Below the pieces are notes generated by a model, which was not told the origin of the DNA, did no database searches, and worked only from the letters and a program-made list of their open reading frames with translations. From Pseudopithomyces maydicus (Eukaryota; Ascomycota; Dothideomycetes; Pleosporales; Didymosphaeriaceae): a DNA stretch of 64,000 nt. Where the stretch lies: contig JANTUC010000004.1 of NCBI GenBank assembly GCA_026873275.1, positions 2,480,001 through 2,544,000 on the forward strand, read 5' to 3'. The position numbers were made by a program, and so were the translations under genes. Of this stretch, positions 43,229-55,817 are shown in pieces (the first letter of the stretch is position 1; every line of letters starts with the position of its first letter).

Positions 43229-44579
43229 CTAGGCAATTACCAATTTCTCCTCTGTATCCACATGCCAGACAACATAGTTCGGCAACCCGTAAACGCCGTA
43301 CCCCGCCCTCTTCGCCATTTTCGCAAAGCCCTCCGTCTCAGCTTGGTTCTCGAACGAGTAGCACGGGAAATTGATCCCGCTCCTGTGCACATCGGCTTTC
43401 ACGACGATGTTGACGCCACCGATGCCATCGAGCGGGATTTCAACGTCTTTGTTTTCCCGCCAGTCGCCTTGGAGGGCCATGTGGTTTCGCAGTTTGAAGG
43501 TTTTGAGGTCCTCGTAGCCCTCGGCGAGGATGAGGTTTTTGTCTTTTTCAAGGGTGGCGATGACTTTGAGGGATTCGGGGGTTTCTTGCCAGGAATTGTA
43601 ATCAACTGTGAGTAGTCAGTTTTACTGGATGAGTGGAAAAAAGGGTACTGGGGTTCTTACATCGTCCCTCAATGTCGACCATTTTGCCATCAACCTCCTC
43701 GTATCGGTGGAACCAGATGTTGGGAACAAGGATGTCGCGATCATGCAGGATGAAATCTTCGATGATCTCTGGCGGGCTGTCGTAGATGTCTACATCTCTC
43801 CAGTAAACCCAGCTATGCTCTGGCTTGAGCGCTGTGGAAAGCAGATAGTTCCTTGCCCTCGCCATGGCTTTTCGGCGCGGGCCTTGCGTCTTGAAACTGT
43901 GTCTATCATGCACTTCTTGCGAAAACTTCACCTGGAAATCTTTCTCTACGATTGTTGTCGAATGAAATGCAACTTCGGGGTTGCCTTGCACTCTCTCCAG
44001 TTCCTTTGCCAATGCGGCCTTGGTATCGTCCTGGCTGTCGCCTACGAGAAAAGCAAGGTCTATCAGGTGGTGAGGATATGTAAGCGAGCTGATAAGGTCG
44101 AAGTACTGCGGGAGAAATTTGGACGCCTCGCGCATCGGCGTGAGAATAAGCACCCGCTCCTGTCTCTTGACCGCGTCGACAGTCGCTTGTACGTCGTTTA
44201 AGTTCACGTAGTTGATCGAGGTGTCATTGATTACGATCGGCTTGTGAGGATTGAATATGACGGGCGTCTGGAGGTGTTTGTGCCACTCTTCGTTCTCGTT
44301 CGCTGTGAGGCGCATCGGGGATTTCGCAGGCCCCCAGCAGTAGAACCTACTAAACAGTCAGCAATTGGCCGCTTGTATACGCATGGAAGCTGTTAGGATA
44401 TTTACATACTTCTGCATATCTCTCGAATCCGGACCCATAGATCGCCATAGCAATACCAGTATCGCAACCACGCCTAGCAGCATTAATGTCTTCAGGTTCC
44501 TGAACATGTGCCAGACCTGTCTGCTGGGCAACAGCCGAGACCTGGTAGCCTTCCACGAGTAGCTATTGCGTATAAGCAT
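43229..44579 (-). CDS. ANP1: Golgi mannan polymerase subunit, Anp1/Van1/Mnn9 family (GT62)
   Basis: Three exons on the minus strand: 44579-44410, 44346-43661 and 43605-43229; phases agree, 410 aa. The start MLIRNSYSWKATRSRLLPSR gives a short cytosolic tail and one signal-anchor helix TLMLLGVVAILVLLWR (residues 30-45), a type II Golgi topology. Then come FYCWGP, HLQTPVIFNPHKPI, RVLILTPMREASKFLPQYFD, LTYPHHLIDLAFLVGDS and WVYWRDVDIYDSPPEIIEDF, which contains the DxD-type metal-binding motif. The end PNYVVWHVDTEEK is standard for the family. Anp1 with its partners extends the alpha-1,6-mannose backbone of N-glycan outer chains or galactomannan using GDP-mannose. The frame runs further upstream but that part is Ser/Pro/Arg-rich and unlikely to be translated. 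Anp1 and Van1 are close relatives, so the exact paralogue is not certain. Confidence 0.9.
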
Positions 44580-47500
44580 ATTCGTATCTCCCCCGGAACC
44601 CGCAGGATCCTTCTCCTCTTCGTCGTCGCCTCTGCTCTGCGATATGCGTACCGAGCTGTTTCGTATCCGTACGTTGTCTTGATTGCCACCGCGCTTGTTG
44701 CGGATAGGCGGGATGTTGAGTGAATCCAGGTTGACGGCGGGTGCAACTGGCGTCGCTATATCGTATGGAAGCAATCGGAGCGAGGAATAGTGCGTTGGGC
44801 GTGGGTGCGCGGTTCGCGATAACACATGCAGGGAAGGTGCGCGCGTTGAGTCGCACTTGCTGTACAGACTAAGCACGATCAGCACTGAACAGAAGGGACA
44901 GCAACTTAAACATACACTGAACAAACGGACAGGATGCGTGCTGGATTGCCGTTGTCGCGAATGTATCTACATAGTTAACTGTTTACGCGCTAAGAGGATC
45001 CGCTGCAGGGCCCCTCGGCCCACCCATGACGCCATGCTTGCCCAGGTGAGAGTTGCCAATCTCATACTGAAGATTCCATAGCTCTAACGATGAATTATGC
45101 TGATCAAGCCTCGGGTGGTGAATCTCCAAAGGCACTTTAAGTCGTCACGCGACACAGGAACACTCCGAGCGGGGCCGGGAAGAACGCGCTACCACGTGAC
45201 ATTCTCACTGCACATGTGCACCCCAGCCGAGACGCCGGAGCTCCGACATCGTGCTACGTTTGCCGGCAAGCCCAGCACACTGGCGACCGCCACAGCCGTC
45301 CCCGACGATTGATGGCTGGATGATAGTCGTGTTTATTCCTTCGCCAGCTGCAATACACCCTCGTCATGGAGGCTGCTCGAGGTAGATGACTGGACGAAAG
45401 AGGTATTGCACGCCAGACCTGCAAGTTTCCACAGCTCTTTGGTGGCAGTCAATTCAAGCTCCGATTGCCAGACGCTATCGCTGATACCCGTGCCCGGATG
45501 GGGTCAAGCTTTCGGGTAGCGTCGTGCACGAGATGGGCTGGGTCAGCCTCGCTGCCGTTGCCCGCCGCCGTTGCCGCCTCCGTCTCCGATGACACAGGAC
45601 CCTGGCGTACAAAAGGCATCACTTGGGGTTTTTCGAACACACGAGGCGGGTAGCACCGTCTTCACATAAAAATCCTCCCGTCAACATAGAGCGAGCCGAT
45701 TGCTGCGGGTAACTTTGTAACCGTGGAATGCGGACATGCTTGAATCTTGGACTTTCGGGAATGTTCTGGTTCTACCAGGAAAAAGCCGATACGGCAGGGG
45801 TCATACATGGGCAAGACAAGATTCAGAACGACGCAAGATAGCTGGCTGTGGGGCTCACGCTCTCCTCCGCGCGGCACTGTCTCCAAAAAGTGCGTTGCAT
45901 ACAGCACAGGACAAAGACACAGCAGTGACTGGTTTCCCAAGCCGCCCCACTGCTAGGCATCAACATTCTACATGCATAGATGGGTTCATCCTAGCCTCGC
46001 TCATCCCGCGTTAAGCGCTTACCTTGACAGTGACACAGCGCGGCATACTGGCCTGTCCAGCCTGAGTTCTGAGTTCTCAGTTCACCCCTCGCGCGAGACC
46101 CTATCCTGGGAGCCTCGAACTTCACAAATGCATCTATACACTCGGAGTCTCTTGTCGATGCACGTAACGGCAGCGAGTCAGTCCCTCGACCACTAGCCAT
46201 CCGTCACGACCGCCCACGCGTGAACCAAAACTGCCGTGTCACACGTCTCAGCTGCGCTCGACCCTCAACGTTCATCCCAATATTCCCCCTCCCCTCTTTC
46301 CGACCTCCTGCACCCGCGCGGCAATTTGGAAACTAATTGGATGGTACACAGCGCCCCACATGTAGTGGTCCATCCCACGACGTACAACGTCAAATTGCCC
46401 TTGGAACGATACAGGCATCTCGGTCTTTGCAAAGAGCGAGGCCGTGCTCCACCGTTGACCTGTAACAGCTCCGCCAGATGGCCCAGAGACGGGGGGCATG
46501 TGAAATTGGGCGGGAACAGCAGGGGCGAGACCTTGAGGGGCACGATGCAGCCACATCTGCTTTCCAATCCCAGTGCGGGTGTCAATGTAGCAGGCGTAGC
46601 CACCTCTACCGCGCATCTATTTCCATCTCCTGCGTTGCACACATCTCTCTCTTCTCCCTCCACCCTCCCGATGCGGAAATCCCCCAAACCTGCTCGAATC
46701 GCGCTCTAAAAACACCAAAAGAAGCGTCGCCACGCACACAATCACCTGCACGAGTTCCACCCCGATAGAGTTCGGGGTGCGCTGGAAATGAGGCGAGAAC
46801 CGTCAAAGGGGCCTTGGAGCGCGAAAAGAAGGGTAATACCGAGGGTTGGGTGGCAGGGGCACCTATTGGCCACGGCATCGAGTTGGCTTTCCAATCGCAC
46901 AGCTCTTTGTGATAGGTAAAATCGCGGCCGCACCGCATCGCATCGCATCCACCCCCCAAGAGGCCCGAGGGGACCCCGCTCGCACAACCTCCAGGCCCAC
47001 GCATCGCCCATGACCTGCATGCATCGCATGTATGCTAGATGAGGCTGGCAATCGGTCACCGCGAGTCAGAACTGATCGGTGTAACGGAGGAGGCGAGCGA
47101 TGCCGCGGCGGGTCTATTTTGGAGGGTGTGTGGGTGGCTTCCGCCTTGGCCGGAATAAACAAAGAGGGCCCAATACATGCGGAGACGGTTCCGCAGCGGA
47201 AGCGTTGGTAAACCCATGGGGGAACGACGGCGAAGTTGAAGCGCCTGAATTTGCGGTGAACACGTTTTTCTTTTCTTATTCAGATCTCCATCGTGCTTCG
47301 AGTCCAGATGCGCAGTGGATGAGCCGTTGATGTCATGTCCTACGAGGCGTGCGTTCCTTCGACTGCTGTTCGCTGCTTACAAGCGATCGTCGGAATTGTG
47401 GGGAGCGTTGCAGTTGGAGCCCATGCATACACACTGTATGCTTGATAGAAAAAAAAAAGAAAATCATGGACTGAAAGCCTAGATCTTTTTTCACAAGCAA

Positions 47501-48059
47501 GCATGTGCAACGGAAAAAGCGATGTGACCATGTTCAATGTTTTCATTTTTGCTGCAAGTGCTGGTGACAGCAAAGCAGTCTCATTTTGCTCCTGCGAATA
47601 GCGAGCATACCACTACATACTAGACTTTAAGGTATAGAGTCGAAACGTGCTAGGCCGTGATACTTGCACCGAGAATAGCCGGACTAAAGAAATGCTACAT
47701 GGATCGGAATGCATAGCCGGCGTGCACACCACCAGACAGACGTGAGGGCCAAAAGAAATACAAACCATAAGAGATATACCAATGAAAGATCCCGTGGAAA
47801 GATATCGTAATGAAAACAGAAAAGAAAAGAAAAATAAAGCTTTTGAAGCACGATGCCGCCGAAGAAAAAGACAGTATGAAGGGGAAAGCGTCGCTGAAAA
47901 TGCTGCAAACGGCCGGTCTAAAAGCCGGCTAACCACCATGCGGAAAATGCTGCAAGCCGCCGCACCATGCCAAACCGTGGTCATGAACGAATGTGCGAGC
48001 ACGATCTGACCAGCGAAAAACCACAGATGTCGCCCATAGTGCTGCTGCGTGCTTGTGAA
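44580..48059. other. 3.5-kb gene-free stretch
   Basis: Short frames on both strands (45449-45640 minus, 46236-46709 plus, 47613-48002 minus) have no domain or splice logic and mostly overlap each other. Bases 46.4-47.1 kb are GC-richer. An A-run occurs near 47450. No RNA gene recognised. Confidence 0.4.
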
Positions 48060-49084
48060 TCAGTGACGGGCCTTCCTCCGCTTCATCAATGCCCTCTGCG
48101 TCATGGAATCCCGTAGCCCGGGGATGGCCTCCCAGACGCTCTGATACGGGTGGTTGAAGTATGTAGCCATGGTCCTGCGCCTGTCCACCAGGTTCTGTGC
48201 CTCTTCCCAGCGGCCCGCCTTCTCGTGGGCGCGTACCTGCTCGTCCATGATCTCGAAGGATTCCTCGAGCATCCTGGCACCCACGTCGACCGTCTGATCC
48301 TTGTTCCACAAAAGTGGAGTGAAGCCCGCCTCCTCGATGTCTCGGTCAATGTTGTTGTTCTTCAGGCGCCTGAGACCCCGAGCCCCCGTCCTGGTGACGC
48401 ACTCATTCTCGGCGTTTGGATTCACCTTTAGGATTACGTTCATGAGGCCCGTGAGAGACCAACTGAGTTCCTTTCGGGACTCCTGTTCTCGCATCTTCTT
48501 GATAAATCCAGGGGTCATCGCAAAGGAGCCGTAGTTGGTCTCATTTTCCTCGGGGGAATCGTAGTCTCGTGAGTCGTCTTTGTGAATGTGCTGCTCCTCG
48601 GAATAGGCTTGGACTCCGCGGATAGACCTGACTTTGGCCTTCGCTTTGGACTTTTCGACCACCCGTCTTGTGACCCGTGAGGACGGCTCAGGTGACGAGT
48701 AGGGGGACGGTAGTAAGTGAGCTCCAACTTGCTGCAGACGTGCAGTAGCTGTATCGTTGGCCCGTAGATTTGCAGTGGCTGTTTCGATAGCTCGAAGGTT
48801 CCGTTGAAACAGTGCAAGGTCGCCAATAGGGGCGACTGGGGACGGTGCCTCGCTAGTGGCGTATGTGCTGGATGAAGAAGACAATGTGGAAGAGCGTCTC
48901 ATTCCAACGTCTTCGGTCCGTATAGGAGGAAGTGTCGGACGGTCCCTTGAACCATGAGCGACATGGTTTAAAAAGGACAGAAGTAGACTCACATATTAGG
49001 AGACCCAACAGTCTCAAGAGTCAGAGGCTCCGACTTGATGCTGGTATCTTGCCTGGAGTAATAGGCAATTTGGGACCCTTCCAT
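48060..49084 (-). CDS. Unknown Ser-rich/helical protein
   Basis: Two exons on the minus strand, 49084-48993 and 48945-48060, joined in phase 2; 325 aa. The 47-nt intron has a perfect GTGAGT donor and a CAAG acceptor. Exon 1 encodes MEGSQIAYYSRQDTSIKSEP. After a Ser-rich segment (residues 49-62) come helical stretches (DLALFQRNLRAIETATANLR), a basic patch (KSKAKAKVRS) and a C-terminal 150 residues that look folded: FAMTPGFIKKMREQESRKEL, SWSLTGLMNVILKVNPNAEN, and TMATYFNHPYQSVWEAIPGL. No known domain, signal peptide or membrane helix. I do not recognise the family. The upstream exon is supported by donor quality and phase; without it translation could begin at the internal Met at 48902. Confidence 0.7.
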
Positions 49085-50578
49085 GGCGATTTGGTGTAAA
49101 CAGATTGAAGATACAAGTCACGTTTTAGACAAAAAACAGGTAGCCACCTAATAAAGTTGGAAAAGGATGATAGAGTACAAGGAGCCAAAAAGAGTCCGAC
49201 CTGATGGTGTTTATGTACTGTGAGACTCGAGTATGGTTTTTGCTTTAACCCATGCACCAAACATGGGCTGCAGGCAATATGGGCTGGCGCGAATACGGGA
49301 ATTGACTGGGTCGTTGCATCGCGCGGTTGCGGTACAGATCCTGAACTTCCCCGCGCCGCCTGCATACGAAGACGTGAGTGCTCTCCGTCAGTGCCTGCCG
49401 CCAAGGGAGACCCCAATGTGGAGAGGCGTGGATCGGGTTGCGCCACTGCATCTCCCTTGCATTCCCAGCAATCACCATCTTGAAACAATAAGGCCTGCCC
49501 AACCGGCGACCTACAAGCCGGGTCCCCCTTGATGGAATCGTCGGAAGCAGCGCGTTGGCGAGCCATAGGCACCACAGGACACTTCACCGCTAGATGTACC
49601 CCAATCGTCGTCCCGATGACGGCGCCAGACACTGACAGCAAATGGGTACTCTAGACGAATAGCTGTGGAGCTATGCTGCCACACTCAGAACGTGCAGTTG
49701 CAGCCATCATCTCCTTTGGAACCTGTCTTGGTGTAAGCCCCCGTCCGTGTCGTTTCGTTCGTCCAAAGGCCGTTTGTAGGCATAGACGCTGCTACCCGTT
49801 CTCGATTCGAGCCTTGGGTAGGATCGTGGCTGAGATCGATCCCCCCAAAAAGAAGCCGGGGATCATGCCCTCTGACCAGGCTCGCGGACGACAGCTCTGC
49901 ACGCACCTCGATCGAGTGAAGAGCAATCATGTGTCTAGATTGGGGGCGGTGGAGTGACCGGGATAGGAACAGAGGCGGGCTGGTGATGAGGGAGCTAGAA
50001 CAAAAGCAGGTCGTACCAAATTGTAAGGTGTGGTAACCGCAGCCGACGAATAGGAAGCATGCCCGTGCTCCGATGGCTCGAGCAACGATGCATCGAAAAA
50101 CGACAGTGAAAACAAAATACACGGGCAATGTTCAAGAGGGTGTAGTGGGCAAGGCTAGGGACTGTTCGCACATGTCATCTGGGCCAACCGAGGTCAAAGG
50201 TGAACAAAAAAGAATGACCATGCAATGTATTCCCACAGTAGCATACAACAGAGAGACGCCTGAACCTATAAACACGAAAGAAAGGAGTGCACTTTTCGTG
50301 GGGTGCCAATCATACCCGATCTGCTAGCTGCACGCTCCGTGATATCGGTCTCGAAGTCATGTCAAGTGCGTGACGTATTAAAATCTAGTAAGCTCTCACC
50401 CATCATACCCAACACAGCTGATGCAACTTGTCTATTACTCCCTCGCTAACTACATCCACACTTCTTGACCCGACTTGGACGCTTGCACCCAGGACGCTGA
50501 CATGTTGTCAATAGGACATGGATAGTAGGTGGTAAATTCCAGATGGGTGGAATGTAAAATCCTTCTATATTGGTTGAT
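49085..50578. other. Intergenic region between the unknown gene and ECM33
   Basis: 1.5 kb holding the promoter of the unknown gene and the 3' region of ECM33. Overlapping short frames at 49021-49641 and 49685-50128 lack support. Confidence 0.45.
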
Positions 50579-51877
50579 TTAGAGAAGCAAGACGGCGAAC
50601 ATGCCGACAAGGCCGAGAGAGAGGGTGGGGATGGTGAGGCCAGCAGCGGCACCCTTGTCGTCACCACCCTTGCTGCCCGAGGGTTTTCCTTCGGTAGAGG
50701 TCTTGGCCTGTTCAAGGCTGCCTTTGCAGACATAGTTGCCCTTCGGGAGCCTCTTCTTGTCCTTGAGGGGGTCGTAGAACTTCTCACAGATGTCGCCGAT
50801 GTCTCCAGTCGACTGGAGGTTGAAAACACCCTTGACGAAGTCCAGAGAAGGCGTCTCGATCCTGAGTTTGGTTAGTATATTTTTGGGATATGGCTTTGCC
50901 AGATAGTACATACTTGGTGAAGTTACCGCTCATGTCAAGCGCAGCCTGGACGTTCTCGAGCTTAGGCAGACCCTCCATTTCGTGGAGGTTGGTGTTGTTG
51001 GCAATCAGCAAGTTGGCGCCAACATCGGTGAGGGCATCGAAGGAGATGTTCTTCAGGCCCTTGTTGCCGTTGATGACAAGAGCACCGTCGATCTTGGTCA
51101 GCTTAGGGGCAGCAATGGTCTCGAGGTTGTCGCTCTCGAAAACACCAAAGTCTCCCACGTTGATCTTAGACAGAGAGGGAATGGAAAGGGAACCGATGGC
51201 ACGGATGGAAATGTTGTTGGCGGACTCGAGCTCAGGGAAAGACACGTTGACCATGGCGTTGTTGAAGGAAAGAGTGAGGAAGTCGGTGATGTTGGTGATG
51301 TTGGGGAAGTTGATGGTGTCAATTTGGTAGTTGTTGGCGAGCACGATAGAGGAGGCCTCCTCTAGGTTGATGCCTTCCAAGTTCTCGAGCCTGGTGTTCT
51401 CGATGCGGAGGTTGTTGCATTTGGAGACACCGGTCGTGAACCCGAGGCTGTGGAGATTGGCAAGGCCCAACATGGTGAGGCTGTCTACCTCCTTGAGTGC
51501 ACCCAGTGTCAGAGCAGCAAGTTCTTGAACACCGTCGAGGGTGAGCTTTCCTTGGATGGTCTCGAGACTGGAGCCAGCAAAACGCTGTAACTTGTCGTTA
51601 TTCTTGACGACCAAGTCGCCCTTGATCGTCTTGATGCTACCAAGGTCCACGTCGGTGCCGACACCGGTCTCAATGGCGATGCTACCGGAGAATGTTGTGC
51701 AAGTGGCGATGGCAGTGGCATCGCCGCCGCTCTTGAGAGTGGCGGTTCCCGAGGCGCTGCAGGCGGCTGGCAAAGAAGTCAGTATCGGATGGCAGGCGGA
51801 GGCTCGCTGGGCATGGACGAACCGTAGGCGGAGCCGGCCACTGCCAGGGCAGGGAGGGCAATTCGGAGAAGAGACAT
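50579..51877 (-). CDS. ECM33: GPI-anchored cell-wall protein Ecm33
   Basis: Three exons on the minus strand: 51877-51823, 51766-50914 and 50861-50579; phases agree, 396 aa. Intron 1 splits the signal peptide region (donor GTTCGT, branch CTGAC, acceptor GCCAG); intron 2 has donor GTATGT and branch CTAAC. Residues 1-18 (MSLLRIALPALAVAGSAY) are a signal peptide. The body is a beta-helical receptor-L-domain-like leucine-rich fold with many Asn-X-Ser/Thr sites (NFPNITNITDFLTLSFNN, NVSFPELESANNISIRAIGS). The end has a Ser/Thr/Gly/Lys-rich stretch and a hydrophobic tail LTIPTLSLGLVGMFAVLLL, which signals GPI attachment around the GSKGGDDKGAAAG segment. Ecm33 proteins sit at the plasma membrane and wall and are needed for wall integrity. 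Nearly 4 kb without a gene lies upstream. Confidence 0.93.
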
Positions 51878-54045
51878 GTCGAGCGGGTGTTTGCGGGCGG
51901 TTATTGCGATATTAAGACTGCTCTCTGGCGGACGGGTAGTATGGCCCGGATCCAAAAAAAAACACTGAAGATGTTGAGCGATTGACGAGGAAAGGAAGAA
52001 AGCTGAGACGATTAAGTAAAGACCCCACAAGTCTGCCAACGGGGAAAGTCGCAAGAAAGCGAATGTGGATGAGAAACGACAACGGGGCAGAGGCAGGTGA
52101 GATGTGTGTTTGAAAAGGAGGCGCGGACCATGCTGCGACTAGCCGCATGTGGGCGTCGCGACTGGCCGGCTGGCGCACCGGCCGGCTTCCAAGGCACCTC
52201 ATCTCGCGCCGCCCCGATAGACTCGAATCTCTTGCGCCGCTTGTGCCTAGCCCTGCTTCTGGACGCCAGGACACGCGCCTGTGGGTGTGTTTGCTGCGGC
52301 AACGGCCAGCGCGGGCAGCGCGCGGGCGGGCGCATGCTGCATCACCAGACGCTGGGCTGGTGGGCTGGGCTGGTGGGCTGGACTGGGCGGGCACCCATTC
52401 ACTGAGGGTGGAGCGAGCCTCGTCAGCGCCTGTTTACGTTGAGCGCCGCCCTGGAATGGAGGCTGCGACAGGATGAGACAGCCGGGGCACACAGACAGCG
52501 CTCCCCACCCGGCATCTGCAAATCCTGATTTTGTTGAAGCACGTTCAAAGCAGCCTGCTGGGCCCTAGTAGCTGTCACCCAGCCAGAGCGAGCCCAGCGC
52601 AAGCCACAATGCAGCGCCGTTCGACAGCGCCCTCCATTACGAACCCATGGGAAGCTTGCAGCCCTCATTCGGAATCCCATCATGCACATAGACTAGTCTA
52701 CTGTATTGTGCCCAGTGCTTCTTCCATGGGCCGTTCGCTCGTCTGCCCAATGTGGCTACGCTATGAGCCCCTGCACCAGTGCGCTTGCTTGCCTCCCTCC
52801 CAGAGAAGCCGGGTGCCCCGTCCGCCACTTTGCACCATGCGACGCAACGCGAGAGCGTGAGCGTGAGCCAGGGCTCCGTCGGGCATCGAGCAGCGAGCAG
52901 CGAGCAACGAAGACCGCCTGTTGTGTCGGACGTCAGCGACACTTCCCACCCCGTCCGAGTTTCACTTTATTGCCCGGGTGGGCCCTGATGCTGCCCATGC
53001 TGCCCATGCTGCCGTCATCGACAATGTTATCAGCGGTCGAATATCGCCTCGTCACGACGCCCAATCAGCCACCGAGTGCCCCTGCCAGGAACCCCGTCGC
53101 GCCCCCATCGTGCCCTGCGATCGCCGCCACCAAGGAAGCACGCAGGACGGATGCCCTTGCGCAATCTTAACTTTGATAGCATGACGCTCTGCCTTTCGAC
53201 GACGTCCATGGGGGAGCAAGGAAACTCACATGCAATCGCTAACCGCTGCCAGGGCGGCGTCATCCTGCTTGGCCTTGCTCTCAGGGCCTACCACCCAGGA
53301 CGCAGCGACGTGCGCAAAACATTAGCAAAAATCTCCGATCCTGGTCGTCGGCACTTTTGCAATGCTCCTGAAACACCAATTCGGAGCTAATTGCGAACTT
53401 GCACAGTATAACTGGGAGCTTTGGTGGCGAATAAAGTAGTACTCCACTGGTTATGAAAATGTGCGAAGCATCCACCACTAGTAATGGATGGATGCAGCGA
53501 TGACCATGACACGCTCCGGGTCCAGTTTTGATGTACAGTACCTGTCTCATAATTGGTAGCAGTACACTCGGGACCATCCTTGTGTTAGATAACCATCCCC
53601 ACATTCGACAACATCACAACAACGCCCTGAGCAGCACATACAGCCTTCTTGCTACGCCAAGCTGTTTTCTTGCTCCGCGCAAGATGTCAACGACGTCAAC
53701 AACGGCTCGACGTTGGCTTGCTTGTCCACCAAAGCTGCTGTACCTCCTTCGCCAACGTTGTAAGACAAAGCTTTGCCGCATACCCGCCATATCGCAACCA
53801 GCCTTGCACACAAAGTCACACCGGCCACAAAGGGTGACTGTGCATTCGGGGAAGGTAATGACAATACTCCGGTGTAACCACGGCTCTGCACTCGAGGCTG
53901 CCCACCCACCTCTAAATATGTGTCTACATATTCCAAGCCCAAAAACCCATGTGCAGTCGTACCACCGTTGCGACCCTAGCTGAGCAAGTTTCACAATACC
54001 CCCAGGGTGACCTGCACGTAATGCTCCGCCTTCGTACTTCTACTG

Positions 54046-54066
54046 TACATACATACATACATACAT
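54046..54066. repeat. (TACA)n microsatellite
   Basis: About five tandem TACA units. Confidence 0.9.
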
Positions 54067-55323
54067 GTGTCTTTCGTCCGCCTAATGTCGTGTAATGGGC
54101 ATCGATTGCTCCTTCCGACCTTGCGTGCACCTACCACGGTTGACACCCCAGCCATATCCACATCTCACTTTCGAAACTCTCGCTACCACCGTTGTATACC
54201 CTGTCCTGTATCTCACCCGTCGACAAGCATCGCGGATCCAGCCTGTTGCCCTGTCGCCCGCAACGGCTGCCAGCAGTATCGGATTCGACACGATCAAATC
54301 GTGTGTGTGTAACCGGATGAGATGAATACGAGACGGGATGCGTCCTGAGCGGTGGGACGCGGGGTTAGAGCGAGGAAGTAGCTACCTACGTAGCTAGCTC
54401 TACGACGTAGCTCTCTGACTTGCTTCGAACACTCAGGGTCGTCCTGTGCTACACAAGTATATGTCATGCTTTCTTGGTCTTCACAGAGACCACGGGGCCA
54501 CGGACGTGGCACACTTGAGCTTACCCTCTACCTCCATAAAAAGCCGCAGTGGTGGACTAATAACAAAATGCTATGTACATCCTCGCTACATTTCTAACTT
54601 TCACGCAAAACTATATCTCCCCCATTAAAGTTTCGCCTTTCTCGCATGCCCGCAGCACCCAGCCTGGGGCTCGCCACATGACACCGTGTCCCACACCGTT
54701 GTATGTAAGTACTAGTACGTATATACATACCTACATACGTCGCACCCATGTACCCTCCCCTCCCTAGCGAGCTGTCAGAAATTTCCGCTTCTCGTGGCGA
54801 CTAGGGCGCGACTGCACCGATCGGGCCGGACTGGACGTAGGTATTTTTTGCTACTTGGCGGACGAGGTGGCTCCCGGTCCGTATGCATGAGGTGTGCGTT
54901 GAGGTTCCAACCAATGGGGCGGGTTCTTGGGACGACAGCCGGGTTCCGCGGAGGGAGGGATGGAGGGAGACACTTCGTGCGTTGGTGCTGCGTTGACGCC
55001 AAGGATGGGTGGATGTGCATGCAGTGTGTATAAGGGAGTACATACATGTGGTGGCTTGGTGGTGACTCAAATTGTAGTCGTCTGTGGGCCTGGAAGAGAT
55101 ATACCAGACTATGTACTATGACCTTGCGGTGGGGTGGTGAAGGGCGAACCTCTGACCAATAGCTTCGAGCAAGGACAATGTGTCCCATCGAGCAGAGAGA
55201 TCTTCATGTCAATCATGGACTGCAGCTGCGTGATTACATATGCCCACACCAACCTACATACACACCTTTAGCCGTACGAATCTCCACTCCCACCCCCACC
55301 CCCCACCCCACTAACCTTTGCAG

Positions 55324-55354
55324 CACACACACACACACACACATACACACACAC
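55324..55354. repeat. (CA)n microsatellite
   Basis: About 15 CA units with one T interruption (position 55344). Confidence 0.95.
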
Positions 55355-55468
55355 GTCAAACTGCCTACTTTCAGCACGTACGGTATGTATGTATGTACCA
55401 CGAGGCACAACCACCTGCGTATACCACCCGACATGACCCACCCATTATCGTAGCACGGGGAGACAATG

Positions 55469-55492
55469 GATACAGATACAGATACAGATACA
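55469..55492. repeat. (GATACA)4 microsatellite
   Basis: Four perfect hexanucleotide units followed by CACTCA repeats. Confidence 0.95.
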
Positions 55493-55817
55493 CTCACACT
55501 CACACTACACACGGTGCACCGCATGTAACAGTAATGACAACTGCGGAACGCACACTAAAACACCCACGCCTATTTGTATTTGACTACTTGATCTCCACTC
55601 TTTAATCCCCACACTGTAGTGAATGTTCGTTTGATCGTTGGTGTTTCTGTTGTCTACCCCCACACGTCATATGCGTGTGTATATCGTACATGCATACATA
55701 CATACGTGCTTCTCATACGCAACATAGACATATATATGTTACAACAGCCAAGACCGCATACGCCACCATGCCTTTTGACAGACAAACAGCAATTAGCTCA
55801 TCCACCTACCTACCCAC

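Larger units (their letters stand above)
51878..55817. other. 3.9-kb gene-free stretch upstream of ECM33
   Basis: CT-rich and GC-balanced near ECM33, then richer in simple repeats toward 54-55.5 kb: TACA units at 54046-54066, AC units at 55324-55354 and GATACA units at 55469-55492. Frames seen are short and repeat-derived. Part of it may be a long ECM33 promoter and 5' leader. Confidence 0.45.
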
